NCBI GenBank assembly: GCA_023525915.1
Contig: CP026657.1
Location: 682,001-746,000, forward strand
Length of the DNA: 64,000 bases
Direction of reading: 5' to 3'
Source: Acetispira formosa (nom. nud.)
Lineage (GTDB): Bacteria; Desulfobacterota; Desulfarculia; Adiutricales; Adiutricaceae
Position 1 is the first letter of the stretch. The number at the start of each line of letters is the position of its first letter. The translations under genes and the position numbers were made by a program. This document shows, in pieces, positions 15,624-23,891 of this stretch. The notes beneath the pieces are model-generated. The model made no database searches and was not told the DNA's origin. It saw nothing but the letters and a program-made list of their open reading frames with translations.

Positions 15624-16607
15624 ATGATGAGGCTTCCGATCTCTGTATTCTGCCTGCTGGCCATTTCGGCCGGTCCGCTCTGGGCCGCCGGTGAGGCCAA
15701 TGAGGCGCATGTCTTCGAATTTGATTACGATCATCAGATTGAAGCTCCGGTTCTGAGTCCGCCGCCGGAAACGCCGTCCATCATACCTATGGGGCCTGAG
15801 GCTTCCGTTGTGATTCCGCCTCCGCCGGTTATTGAACCTGAGCCGGAATTTACCCCGCCGCCGCCGATTGAGCCGATCGTCGTTCCGCCCGTTCCCGCTC
15901 CGCCAGCGGCAACTGAGAAGCCTCCTCTGGCCGCCACTTCCAAGGAAGAGGTTGTAGAGGGAGTGATAACCATAATTGGCGAACCCGATCCGCCCGCACC
16001 CGAGCCGCCAGTCAAGACCGAGGATGACGCGCCCGGTCTCGACTCTCTTTTTGCCCCCGCTGAGCCGGAACCGGAAGAAAAGACCGCCGCCAAACCTTAT
16101 TCCACCGACACGAACATGGAAAGACCGGCGGCTCCCGCCCCAGAGCCGGTTGCGGCTGAAAAGCCGGTAAAGGAAGTGGTGGTGGTGGTGAAAGATGAAG
16201 AGAAAGCGGCGGCTCAGTCCGCTCCGCCGACTCCGCCGGATAAACCGGCCGCCAAGACCGGCAAGGCTAAAACCAAAGCAGGCCGAACGGCCGGAACAGC
16301 GGCGGCGAAAGCCGATCCGGCCCTTGGAAAAGATCATCGTTACCGGTTCTGGCTGCTGGCCAGCCGGACCTGGAACCTTTCAATGAGCAAGGCTAATTAT
16401 TATCGCGGGACTCAATCCATATCCAACAGGGTTGAATTATACCCCATTGATCAGGTAAAATTTCCTACAGTCGGCAGAGTAGCCATTTATACGCCGCCAG
16501 CCGGCGCTGTCCCGGCAGTTCCGGCCCAGCCGGTCTACAGCGGCACCGGCCGGAATTCAGCCGGGGCCCAAGTGATCGACATCCGGTATTTTCCGCGGCA
16601 GAAATGA
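15624..16607 (+). CDS. Proline-rich exported protein of unknown function
   Basis: A 327-residue protein with a signal peptide (MMRLPISVFCLLAISAGPLWA, cut near residue 22). Residues ~45-245 are a low-complexity arm of Pro, Glu, Ala and Lys with runs such as PPPPVIEPEPEF and PPTPPDKPAAKT, likely extended across the periplasm. The last ~80 residues (HRYRFWLLASRTWNLSMSKA to the end) look folded, with a YRGTQSISNRVELYPIDQVKFP stretch, but I recognise no family. ATG 15624 is chosen over TTG 15588 because the protein then opens with the signal peptide and AAGGGG is 7 bases upstream. The architecture recalls TonB-like spanning proteins, without evidence for that role. Confidence 0.75.
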   Translation: MMRLPISVFCLLAISAGPLWAAGEANEAHVFEFDYDHQIEAPVLSPPPETPSIIPMGPEASVVIPPPPVIEPEPEFTPPPPIEPIVVPPVPAPPAATEKPPLAATSKEEVVEGVITIIGEPDPPAPEPPVKTEDDAPGLDSLFAPAEPEPEEKTAAKPYSTDTNMERPAAPAPEPVAAEKPVKEVVVVVKDEEKAAAQSAPPTPPDKPAAKTGKAKTKAGRTAGTAAAKADPALGKDHRYRFWLLASRTWNLSMSKANYYRGTQSISNRVELYPIDQVKFPTVGRVAIYTPPAGAVPAVPAQPVYSGTGRNSAGAQVIDIRYFPRQK

Positions 16608-16672
16608 TATTCCGGCTATCCGGTTTATCAGAATGCCCTCATTTTTCAATTAATTAAAAGGCAAGGTTTACC

Positions 16673-18442
16673 ATGAGCGAAATACCAAATTGGAATCTTG
16701 ATCAGCTATATGTGGAAGACAGCGATAAAATAAACACTGACCTGGAGGCGCTGGACGAACGCGGCGAAAAGTTTGCGCGCTGGCGTGACAAGCTCAAAGA
16801 AGGTCTGCCCACGTCCGACGAGTTCCGGCAGATGGTGACGGAACTGGAGGATTTGACCAAACTGGCCCATCACCTGTCGGGCTATGCGGCGCTCTATTTC
16901 GCACAAAACACCCAGAATCAGAAGGCGCTGGCCCTGATGGCCAGGGTCGATGAGAAGATGGCCGATCTGGGCAATGAATTGCTTTTCTTCGAAATCTGGT
17001 GGAAGGAACTGGATGAGGATAAAGCGGCCGAACTGATGAAAGGCATGAGCGATTACCGCTACTGGCTGGAGAGGACCAGAGCCTATCGTCCGCATACGCT
17101 GGCGGAATCGCAGGAAAAGGTCATCAATCTCAAAAACATCACTGGCCATGACGCGCTCATCGCCCTGTATGACTCCATTACCAATCGCTATCGCTACAAG
17201 ACGGAAGGCCTCCCCGGTGAGGACGGGCGCGAAGTCACCCGCGATGAACTGATGGTGCATGTCAGAAGCGCGGAGGCTGGTGTGCGGGCGGCCGCCTATC
17301 AGGAGCTTTACCGTGTCTACGGGCAGGACGGCCCCATTTTAGGCCAGATTTATCAGACAGCCGTGCGCGACTGGCGCATAGAAAACATCCGCCTGCGCAA
17401 TTACGTCGCGCCCGCCGCCGTGCGCCACAAGGCCAATGACCTCAGGCCGGAAACTGTGGAATCGCTTTTGAAGGTGGCCAAGACCAACGCGCCGCTTTTC
17501 GGTGAATTCTTCCGCCTCAAAGCCGCCACTCTCGGGCTTGGCAAGCTCAGGCGTTATGACATTTATGCGCCGCTGCTGGCCGATGAAAGCGTGGTCAACT
17601 TTGATGACGGCGTGAAAGAGGTTATGGGCGCATTTGATAAATTCAGCCCGCGATTTAAGGAGCTGGCTGAAAATATCGTGAAAGAGGACAGGTTCTCGGC
17701 CCGTCCGGCCGCCGGGAAACAGGGGGGCGCCTTTTGCTACAGCATGCTGCCGGGCGAGACCCCCTGGGTGCTGATGACTTATAATGGCCGCCGCCAGGAT
17801 CTCTTTACCATGGCCCATGAACTCGGTCACGGCATTCATTCCCAACTGGCGGCCCGGCACAATACTTTCGAATTCCACGCCACCCTCCCCTTGGCCGAGA
17901 CAGCCTCCACCTTCGGTGAAATGCTCCTGGCGGACCGAATCATGGGGCAGTTGGAAAACAAAAGAGCCAGGGCCAACATGCTTTTTCACCTTCTGGACGA
18001 CGCCTATGCCACGGTCTGCCGTCAGGCCTTTTTTGCCATGTTTGAAATTACAGCCCATGAAATGGTGGAAAAAGGCGCGACGGTGGATGAACTGGCCGAC
18101 GCCTATATGCTAAACCTCTCCGATCAGTTTGGCGACGCGGTGGAAATAAGCGACGAGTTCCGGTGGGAGTGGGTCAGTATCCCGCACATATTCCACACCC
18201 CATTCTATGTCTACGCCTACACTTTCGGCCAGCTTCTGGTCTACAGCCTGTGGCGGCAATACCAGAAGGACGGCGATGATTTCGTGCCCCGTCTGACCGG
18301 GCTTCTGTCCAAGGGCGGCTCGGCCCCGCCGGAGCTAATAGTTGAAGAGAGCGGGCTGGGTCCGTTGGATGAAAGCTTCTGGCAGGGCGGCTTTGACGTT
18401 ATCGCCGACCTTCTGGCCGAACTGAAGAAAACCTTGGATTAG
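16673..18442 (+). CDS. pepF: Oligoendopeptidase F (M3 metallopeptidase)
   Basis: A 589-residue cytoplasmic zinc peptidase that cleaves short peptides of roughly 7-17 residues. The catalytic HELGHGIHS motif lies near residue 383, with the third zinc ligand expected in the downstream ETASTFGEMLLADRI segment. The N-terminal helical PepF domain (NWNLDQLYV, then YAALYFAQNTQNQKALALM) and the QDLFTMAHELGHG junction match the pepF/M3 family over its full length. It is the only gene in its unit; repeat family II begins six bases after its stop. Confidence 0.95.
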   Translation: MSEIPNWNLDQLYVEDSDKINTDLEALDERGEKFARWRDKLKEGLPTSDEFRQMVTELEDLTKLAHHLSGYAALYFAQNTQNQKALALMARVDEKMADLGNELLFFEIWWKELDEDKAAELMKGMSDYRYWLERTRAYRPHTLAESQEKVINLKNITGHDALIALYDSITNRYRYKTEGLPGEDGREVTRDELMVHVRSAEAGVRAAAYQELYRVYGQDGPILGQIYQTAVRDWRIENIRLRNYVAPAAVRHKANDLRPETVESLLKVAKTNAPLFGEFFRLKAATLGLGKLRRYDIYAPLLADESVVNFDDGVKEVMGAFDKFSPRFKELAENIVKEDRFSARPAAGKQGGAFCYSMLPGETPWVLMTYNGRRQDLFTMAHELGHGIHSQLAARHNTFEFHATLPLAETASTFGEMLLADRIMGQLENKRARANMLFHLLDDAYATVCRQAFFAMFEITAHEMVEKGATVDELADAYMLNLSDQFGDAVEISDEFRWEWVSIPHIFHTPFYVYAYTFGQLLVYSLWRQYQKDGDDFVPRLTGLLSKGGSAPPELIVEESGLGPLDESFWQGGFDVIADLLAELKKTLD

Positions 18443-18447
18443 CCGCC

Positions 18448-18542
18448 GGGCTGGGCCCGGACCCCATGTCTGGGGAACCCTTTCCCGTAATAGTTAATTA
18501 TAGCGGCCATCATCGTATTAAGAAGGTGGCCCCCCCGGCTGA
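18448..18542 (+). repeat. Dispersed repeat family II, copy 3
   Basis: It contains GGGCCCGGACCCCATGTCTG, CCCGTAATAGTTAATTA and CATCATCGTATTAAGA. It is the left half of a head-to-head pair that can fold as one long hairpin with 18555-18650. Confidence 0.85.
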
Positions 18543-18554
18543 CAATGCGGCCAC

Positions 18555-18650
18555 AGACACGGGGGCACCGCTCTTAATACGATGATGGCCGCCAAAACCA
18601 ACTATTACGGGAAGGTCCCACCCAGACCCAGTCCCGTGCGGACCACGCAC
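18555..18650 (-). repeat. Dispersed repeat family II, copy 4 (inverted)
   Basis: The reverse complement carries GTGCGTGGTCCGCACGGGAC, CCCGTAATAGTTGG and CATCATCGTATTAAGA. Its end abuts the rlmH ATG, so the rlmH leader consists of repeat sequence and no normal Shine-Dalgarno is visible. Confidence 0.85.
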
Positions 18651-19130
18651 ATGAAGTTGAATTTTCTTTTTCCTGGGAAGACCCGGGAGGCTTTTCTGGC
18701 GGACGGCATAAATTCTTATCTGAAACGCCTCAAGCCCATGGTTCAATCTGATATCCATATCCTGAAAGCTGGCACAGCCGCACCCGGAGGCGGCTCGGCC
18801 GCCGAAGCCCTGGCCCGTTCCCGCGAATCCACCATCATCCTGGAACGGTGCGGCGCCGGTGAATATCTCATCGTGCTGGATGTGCAGGGCGAACTGATGT
18901 CGTCACCCGAACTGGCCGCGAAATTTGAACGCCTCCAGGATAATGGAACCAAAACAGTCAACATAGTGGTCGGCGGGCCTTGGGGCGTGGATGAGAACCT
19001 CCTGGAAAGAGCCAATCTGCGCCTCAGCCTCGGCCCCATGACCTACCCCCACGAACTGGCCCGCCTGATAATTCTTGAGCAAGTTTACCGGGCCTATGCT
19101 ATAATCAATAAGATTCCGTATCACAAGTAA
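18651..19130 (+). CDS. rlmH: 23S rRNA pseudouridine-1915 N3-methyltransferase (RlmH)
   Basis: A 159-residue SPOUT methyltransferase that modifies helix 69 of 23S rRNA in the assembled 70S ribosome. The knotted SAM-binding C-terminal half is clear: IVVGGPWGVDENLLERA near residues 103-118 and LGPMTYPHELARLIILEQVYRAYAIINKIPYHK at the end, as in all RlmH. The N-terminal MKLNFLFPGKTREAFLADGI is normal. ATG 18651 is the only start giving normal length, but it directly follows a repeat copy and lacks an upstream SD; translation may be weak or leader-dependent. Confidence 0.93.
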   Translation: MKLNFLFPGKTREAFLADGINSYLKRLKPMVQSDIHILKAGTAAPGGGSAAEALARSRESTIILERCGAGEYLIVLDVQGELMSSPELAAKFERLQDNGTKTVNIVVGGPWGVDENLLERANLRLSLGPMTYPHELARLIILEQVYRAYAIINKIPYHK

Positions 19131-19253
19131 TTTCGGCCGGGAACCGGTCGTATCATCTTTCGAATATCCACGCACAACGCGTGGAACGACAGTACATTCA
19201 GGCGGTATACATAAACAGACACTAATCAATCAATAACGGGGTATTTAAATATT

Positions 19254-21731
19254 ATGGAAAAAGAAAAGCCTATGGGAGTCGGCGCTCTCCCGCGGGCCGC
19301 GCTGGTTCTGGCGTTCATTGCCTCCTGGCTGGCTCTGATCGCCCTGATGCTGCGCACCATTGAGAAGATATGGCCCGCCATGACCGTGGCCGATCCGGCC
19401 AGCCTGGCCGCCGGGGCGCTTCTCATCCCCATGACCATTTTCCTCATTCAGGGCATAATTCATGTGCCCCGCGGACAGCATCGGCCAATTTTTCTGCGGG
19501 CCCGCGTCCTGACACGTTTTTCCATACTTTTGCTCCCGGCCCTCAAACGCATGGAGCCAGGCCCGGCCCTGGACCTCATCACCTCCTCCGCGGATCGTGA
19601 TACTATTGTGGCTGAGGCGGAGGCGCGCTTGAAAAGCTCACTGGGCATTATTCCCCGTCTGGCCCTTCTTCTTGATAACCGCAGCCCGCTGGAAATTATT
19701 CTGAACTACCTGATGACCAGCCGCATCCTGCCGTTGACGGTTCTGGGCTGGATTTTTTTCCTCATTGTTGGACCGGCCCGTCAGTTCATGCGCGTCTGGG
19801 GCTATGTTTTTACCCGCCTGTGGCGCGATCCCGGCCCGGAAGACGAACTTACCACCTATAAAAGAAAAGTCGCCTACGATCTGGCCGGGCGGGCCACCCG
19901 CTTCGGTATCAACGATTTAAACTTTGAAGAAGCCCGCACTCTCCTGGCCCGCATCTGGCGTGAATTGAAGCGGGTCCACAACAATCCCTTTTACGGGCAG
20001 GATGTCGGGCAGCCCCTGCCGGATATGCCTGAGCCGGAAGACTCCGGCCTGGACCCGGTGGCGGCGTTCTATCACGCGCCCTGGCTGGCCCCGCGTTATT
20101 GCGGAGTTTATCTTGATCTTTCCGTAACCCTGGCCGCACGGACGGTCGATGAGTTATATGACTCCTGGCGAGATGAGGACACCAGCGTATTTTATCCGAC
20201 GGAGCTGAGCCAGGAAGTGGAGAGCGCTTCGTGGCTGCTGGCCGACCGGACACGTTTGCAAAAGATACTTTCCGAGAGAATGGAGGAAGGTATTGTACGG
20301 CTGGACGGTCGTCCCATTCCCACCTGGACCATTGAATCCTGGCTGTTTGATCTTGAGGGCGACCTCAACTATTATAAGCAGCGCATAGCCGCCCATCACC
20401 GCCGCTGCCGTACCGCCCATCTGATGAAGGCCCGCCGTCTGGGATTGGGCTGGCCCGAATATCTGCGCGGCATGGCCGGAGTGCTGCATTTCGCGGAACA
20501 TGCCCGCCGGGCCCTGACCACGGCCAAGGCTGACTTTGAAGAAGTTCTGAGAGTGCCGGAAAAAGCCCACGGCCAGACCCTGCGCGAAGCGGCCCGTCTG
20601 CACAACCTGATGGCTGATCTGCATGACCGCATTATTCATCTGGATTTAACCGATGAACTGGAAGTGCGGCCGGATGATCTTTTGCCTCTGGCCCTGCCCT
20701 CGCCCACGGATGACTTGCACACCTGGAGAGAATGCTGGGCCCGGGAGCATTATAATATGACCACTATGCTCTCGGCCCTGAAGGATAAATCCCTGACAGC
20801 CCTTCTGTGGGGTGAGGATCAGGTGGCCGGGCGCGGCCGGGCCTCGTCAGGGAATGGTTCTTCCGTGCCTGAAGCTGAATTGGAGGAAGCGCCGCCAGCG
20901 CCGGGCATAATTCCCGATTTCGTATCCATCAGGCCGCCGGTGAATGTGCCGGAACGTGTTTATTCAACGGCTGACCGCCTGAAGGTGGGTTTCGGGCACA
21001 CTCTCCTGGCCGCGCTGGTGCTGGCTCTGTTACTATGGCAAAGCCAGACTCTGGGACGCACCCGGCTGGTCGTTTATAATGGTTTGGGGCGGGACGTAAC
21101 TGTCTGGGTAGGGGACGACGCGACTGAGGTGAAGCCTTATGGGCGCTCGATCATGCACCTTCAGCCAGCCAAGATATACACGATTGCGACCACCACCGGC
21201 GGATTGCCGCTCAAACATTTTAACCAGAAACCATTCAGCAAGCCGGTCATGGAGGTTCCCTGGGCGCGCGGCCACCTCATCGAGCACTTTACCCGCAAGC
21301 TGTCGCCCAAACCGGCCACGGAAGTCTATAACATTGCCGGGGCCGCGCCACTGATGGAATGGTGGAGTCCACGTAACACAGATAATGAAGAAGAGGGATT
21401 GTTTCTGGGCCGTCCGCGTTGGCTGACGACCAATGCTGATGTGTTGTTCCAGACCCCGCCCTCAAATGGTGACAGGACGGTGTTGGTTTTGTCTGGTTAT
21501 GGGGAATTGCCGCCAGCTGAGATGCTGCCCGCCTTTTTTGACCAGAAGGATAAGGCGGAGTTGATTCATCTCCACGCCTTGTGGGACAACCCTGACTCTC
21601 CCGGATTTTTGCAGTGGCAATTCATGATTTTGGGGAAGCCTCAGGCGGCTATATTGGTTCAGCGTTTGGCGCGTGAGCCTGATTTTCTGGAGAAATGCGT
21701 CAGGGAGCTGGATACAATAGGATTTCAATAA
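19254..21731 (+). CDS. Large membrane protein of unknown function
   Basis: I do not recognise this 825-residue protein. It has two hydrophobic segments near the start (about residues 12-32 and 45-68), one near 160-178 (ILPLTVLGWIFFLIVGPA), and one near 580-600 (TLLAALVLALLLWQ). Between the last two lies a ~390-residue soluble helical domain rich in Arg, Glu and Trp (for example LARIWRELKRVHNNPFYG and TWRECWAREHYNMTTMLSALKD). The last ~220 residues look beta-rich and extracytoplasmic (VVYNGLGRDVTVWVGDDATE and following). Layout suggests a cytoplasmic helical domain connected to a periplasmic beta domain. It is transcribed alone and ends at a UUCG-loop terminator. Confidence 0.7.
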   Translation: MEKEKPMGVGALPRAALVLAFIASWLALIALMLRTIEKIWPAMTVADPASLAAGALLIPMTIFLIQGIIHVPRGQHRPIFLRARVLTRFSILLLPALKRMEPGPALDLITSSADRDTIVAEAEARLKSSLGIIPRLALLLDNRSPLEIILNYLMTSRILPLTVLGWIFFLIVGPARQFMRVWGYVFTRLWRDPGPEDELTTYKRKVAYDLAGRATRFGINDLNFEEARTLLARIWRELKRVHNNPFYGQDVGQPLPDMPEPEDSGLDPVAAFYHAPWLAPRYCGVYLDLSVTLAARTVDELYDSWRDEDTSVFYPTELSQEVESASWLLADRTRLQKILSERMEEGIVRLDGRPIPTWTIESWLFDLEGDLNYYKQRIAAHHRRCRTAHLMKARRLGLGWPEYLRGMAGVLHFAEHARRALTTAKADFEEVLRVPEKAHGQTLREAARLHNLMADLHDRIIHLDLTDELEVRPDDLLPLALPSPTDDLHTWRECWAREHYNMTTMLSALKDKSLTALLWGEDQVAGRGRASSGNGSSVPEAELEEAPPAPGIIPDFVSIRPPVNVPERVYSTADRLKVGFGHTLLAALVLALLLWQSQTLGRTRLVVYNGLGRDVTVWVGDDATEVKPYGRSIMHLQPAKIYTIATTTGGLPLKHFNQKPFSKPVMEVPWARGHLIEHFTRKLSPKPATEVYNIAGAAPLMEWWSPRNTDNEEEGLFLGRPRWLTTNADVLFQTPPSNGDRTVLVLSGYGELPPAEMLPAFFDQKDKAELIHLHALWDNPDSPGFLQWQFMILGKPQAAILVQRLAREPDFLEKCVRELDTIGFQ

Positions 21732-21784
21732 AAAGGCATATTGATAATATAATGTGGCCGCAAGGTTGTCTTACCTTTCTTCCC

Positions 21785-21807
21785 GCCCCTCTTCGGAGGG
21801 GCTTTTA
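21785..21807 (+). terminator. UUCG-tetraloop terminator
   Basis: GCCCCTC, loop TTCG, GAGGGGC, then TTTTA. It ends the 825-residue membrane protein gene. Confidence 0.85.
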
Positions 21808-21825
21808 TGTTGCGCGGCTGTGGTC

Positions 21826-22218
21826 ATGAAGTCTCTGTAAGATTTCAACAGCCTCCCGAAAACCATGTATCTTTTGGGAATCACGCTAATGCGGAGCATT
21901 TGCGTAGAGTCATCCATGACCTGGAAGCCGGAAAAGGTATCGAAATTCGGGCTGAAAGACTTATGAGGCTTGTTTTTTCGCCTGAAGCCCTTGAAGATCG
22001 CCGCCACTTTAAGGAGCACGCGCCCAAAATCACTGACAAGATCAAGCGGCTTTTGGAAAACATTATGGATACGCCCTATAGCGAGCGGCCTAAACAAACC
22101 TGAAGCGTCGAAGGATGGCCTCAGTGGGTTATGGTCCCACCGCATCAACCGCGAGTATAGATCGGTGTATAAAGTCGATGGTGATGTGATCTATATTGTT
22201 TCCTGTCGCTATCATTAG
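21826..22218 (+). pseudogene. Decayed YefM/YoeB-type toxin-antitoxin pair
   Basis: Toxin part: the reading from ATG 21963 gives MRLVFSPEALEDRRHFKEHA and continues to a stop at 22103; the family's C-terminal half (PEASKDGLSGLWSHRINREY, then RSVYKVDGDVIYIVSCRYH) continues in the next frame to 22218. One frameshift near 22080-22100 therefore breaks a YoeB/Txe-like mRNA endonuclease. Antitoxin part: LPKTMYLLG is in one frame, NAEHLRRVIHDLEAGKG in another, and the ending LKDL with stop overlapping the toxin ATG (TTATGA) returns to the first. At least two shifts break the antitoxin, and its DNA-binding N-terminus is missing. Confidence 0.75.
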
Positions 22219-22233
22219 TGAGTTTATTTTTGG

Positions 22234-23054
22234 TAGCGGCCTTATGGCCGCGCGATTAAAGGACTTGGCCTAATAGGCCAACCAAAGGGTTCCACCCTCT
22301 GGACTCCGGCTGGGGGAGGGCCCACGCGGGCCCTACCCCAGACCCCACCCGCGCCAAGGGGCAAGCCCCTTGGAACCCCAAGAGGTCAGGGTCAGATTCA
22401 ACTTTCTTCTTCCCGCATCGCCGCAACTCGCTTCGAGTACGAAGCTCAGACAAGCGGCGACGCTTCATACCGTTTCCGCTCTAACCGCTGTCGGCCTCTT
22501 CATATTGGTCTGTTACATTTTGCTATAGGCAGCTTCATAAAATGATTGCTGCTTCACGTATGTTCGGCTGATTACTTCTTCCCCTCCAATAGCTTTTCCA
22601 GTGCTGTAACGTTGAGACCTGGCCATCTTTTTTTTAATGAGCAACTCATTGAAAAGCGATAGGTGGCGGAGAGACGCACTACCAGCACTGGAAAGGGCCT
22701 TTAAGGGGATGCTGATTTAAGCCGAACATACGTGAACTACCACTCAGCCCATGAAGCTGCCTATCGCGGAATGTTACAGCACAACGTAAAACTGCCTATA
22801 GCACCTGAAGCCGGGCAGTATGAAGCGTCGCCGCTTGTCTGAGCTTCGTACTCGAAGCGAGTTGCGGTGATGCGGGAAGGGGAAAGTTGAAGCTGACCCT
22901 GACCTCTTGGGGGTCCAGGGGGCTCCGCCCCCCTGGCGCGGGTGGGGTCTGGGGTAGGGCCCGCGTGGGCCCTCCCCCAGCCGGAGTCCAGAGGGTGGAA
23001 CCCTTTGGTTGGCCTTTCAGGCCAAGTCCTTTAATCGCGCGGCCATAGGCCGCT
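22234..23054. repeat. Giant imperfect palindrome, about 820 bp
   Basis: The two halves are reverse complements around AATGAG-CAA-CTCATT (22636-22650). Outer arms pair over about 230 bases with few differences, including AGCGGCC, GGCCGCGCGATTAAAGGACT and the GGGCCCGCGTGGGCCC block; inner arms share TAGGCAGCTTCAT, CACGTATGTTCGGCT and CCAGTGCTG. No gene is convincing inside it: the short open frames in the arms mirror each other and are by-products of the GC-rich arms. It separates the decayed toxin-antitoxin pair from the pilus operon. Origin (inverted duplication or an element) is unknown. Confidence 0.88.
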
Positions 23055-23061
23055 TTCCTTT

Positions 23062-23838
23062 TCATCCTTCAGAGAACAATTCAACTTCAACGTGGGCGTC
23101 ATATTGTGGGAACGATATTAACGCTGAACGGCCAACCCAGCCTATTTTCATTTCAATCTTGCCCCGGCCGCTGTCCAGACAGGTGGCCGTAGCCGTCAAC
23201 CCGTGAGAAGGGCTGGATGATTCCATTTTAATGTGCGTTATGTCACCACAAGCTTCAGGAGCCAGTTTGTTCAAGTAATATTTGAAAACCCTCACTTCTG
23301 AGCCGGAATAATTCACGCTGTAAAGAACTCCGCTCCTGTCCATCAAGTGACGGCGAAGATAAAGAAGGTCTTTCACCACATGAGCCTCCAGCGTTTCCTG
23401 ATCAAAAACCCCTACCGCAACCGGAACGCTTCTGGGGGAATGCCGCCAGGAACTGGCGGACTTAAAGCCGCCCCACATGAGGATGACCGGCAGAGCCAGG
23501 ATAAATAGCCCCATGGCCACGCAGGCACTATTGGAAACCGCCCTTTCCGGGAAAACAACAATTTCAGGCGTACTATCACCGTCCGGGGTTCTGCTGGTGT
23601 AAGCCTGGTTGTTGGAATTAATCCTCCGCAGTATTCGCTGGCGCAAATCTTCTGAAGAAATGGGCAACGGGATATCAGACGGCGGACTTCCCGCCCCGAC
23701 GGGCGGGACGGGGGCGGTCGGCGGGCGAATGAAAAAACGGCTCTGGCAGCCTGGGCAGCGGGCCCACGCGCCGCCTGGCGGCACGCGATTATCCGCAATA
23801 CGTGATCTGGCCCGGCAGTTGGGGCAGGTTATATTCAT
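23062..23838 (-). CDS. MJ0042-type zinc-ribbon membrane protein at the end of the pilus operon
   Basis: A 258-residue protein. The N-terminus ITCPNCRARSRIADNRVPPG with CPGCQSRFFI is an MJ0042-type zinc ribbon (CxxC...CxxC, residues 4-28) common at the start of deltaproteobacterial membrane proteins. A Pro-rich linker leads to one membrane segment (residues ~110-130, CVAMGLFILALPVILMWGGF) and a ~125-residue extracytoplasmic domain with a CGDITHIKM and ATATCLDSG cysteine pair. ATG 23838 has GAGGTG just upstream and begins directly at the ribbon, so it is preferred to the ATG 33 bases earlier. It follows pilY1 by 53 bases. Function is unknown; position suggests a pilus accessory role. Confidence 0.8.
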   Translation of the reverse strand: MNITCPNCRARSRIADNRVPPGGAWARCPGCQSRFFIRPPTAPVPPVGAGSPPSDIPLPISSEDLRQRILRRINSNNQAYTSRTPDGDSTPEIVVFPERAVSNSACVAMGLFILALPVILMWGGFKSASSWRHSPRSVPVAVGVFDQETLEAHVVKDLLYLRRHLMDRSGVLYSVNYSGSEVRVFKYYLNKLAPEACGDITHIKMESSSPSHGLTATATCLDSGRGKIEMKIGWVGRSALISFPQYDAHVEVELFSEG

Positions 23839-23891
23839 GTTCACCTCAGAAGCAATATGCCCTCCGGCCAAACCTGGAGGCCTTACTTTGG

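Noticed and set aside
22256-23065. Two open frames in the arms of the giant palindrome
   Set aside because: They mirror each other because the arms are inverted copies, have no ribosome binding site, and resemble spurious repeat-derived frames commonly predicted in GC-rich repeats.
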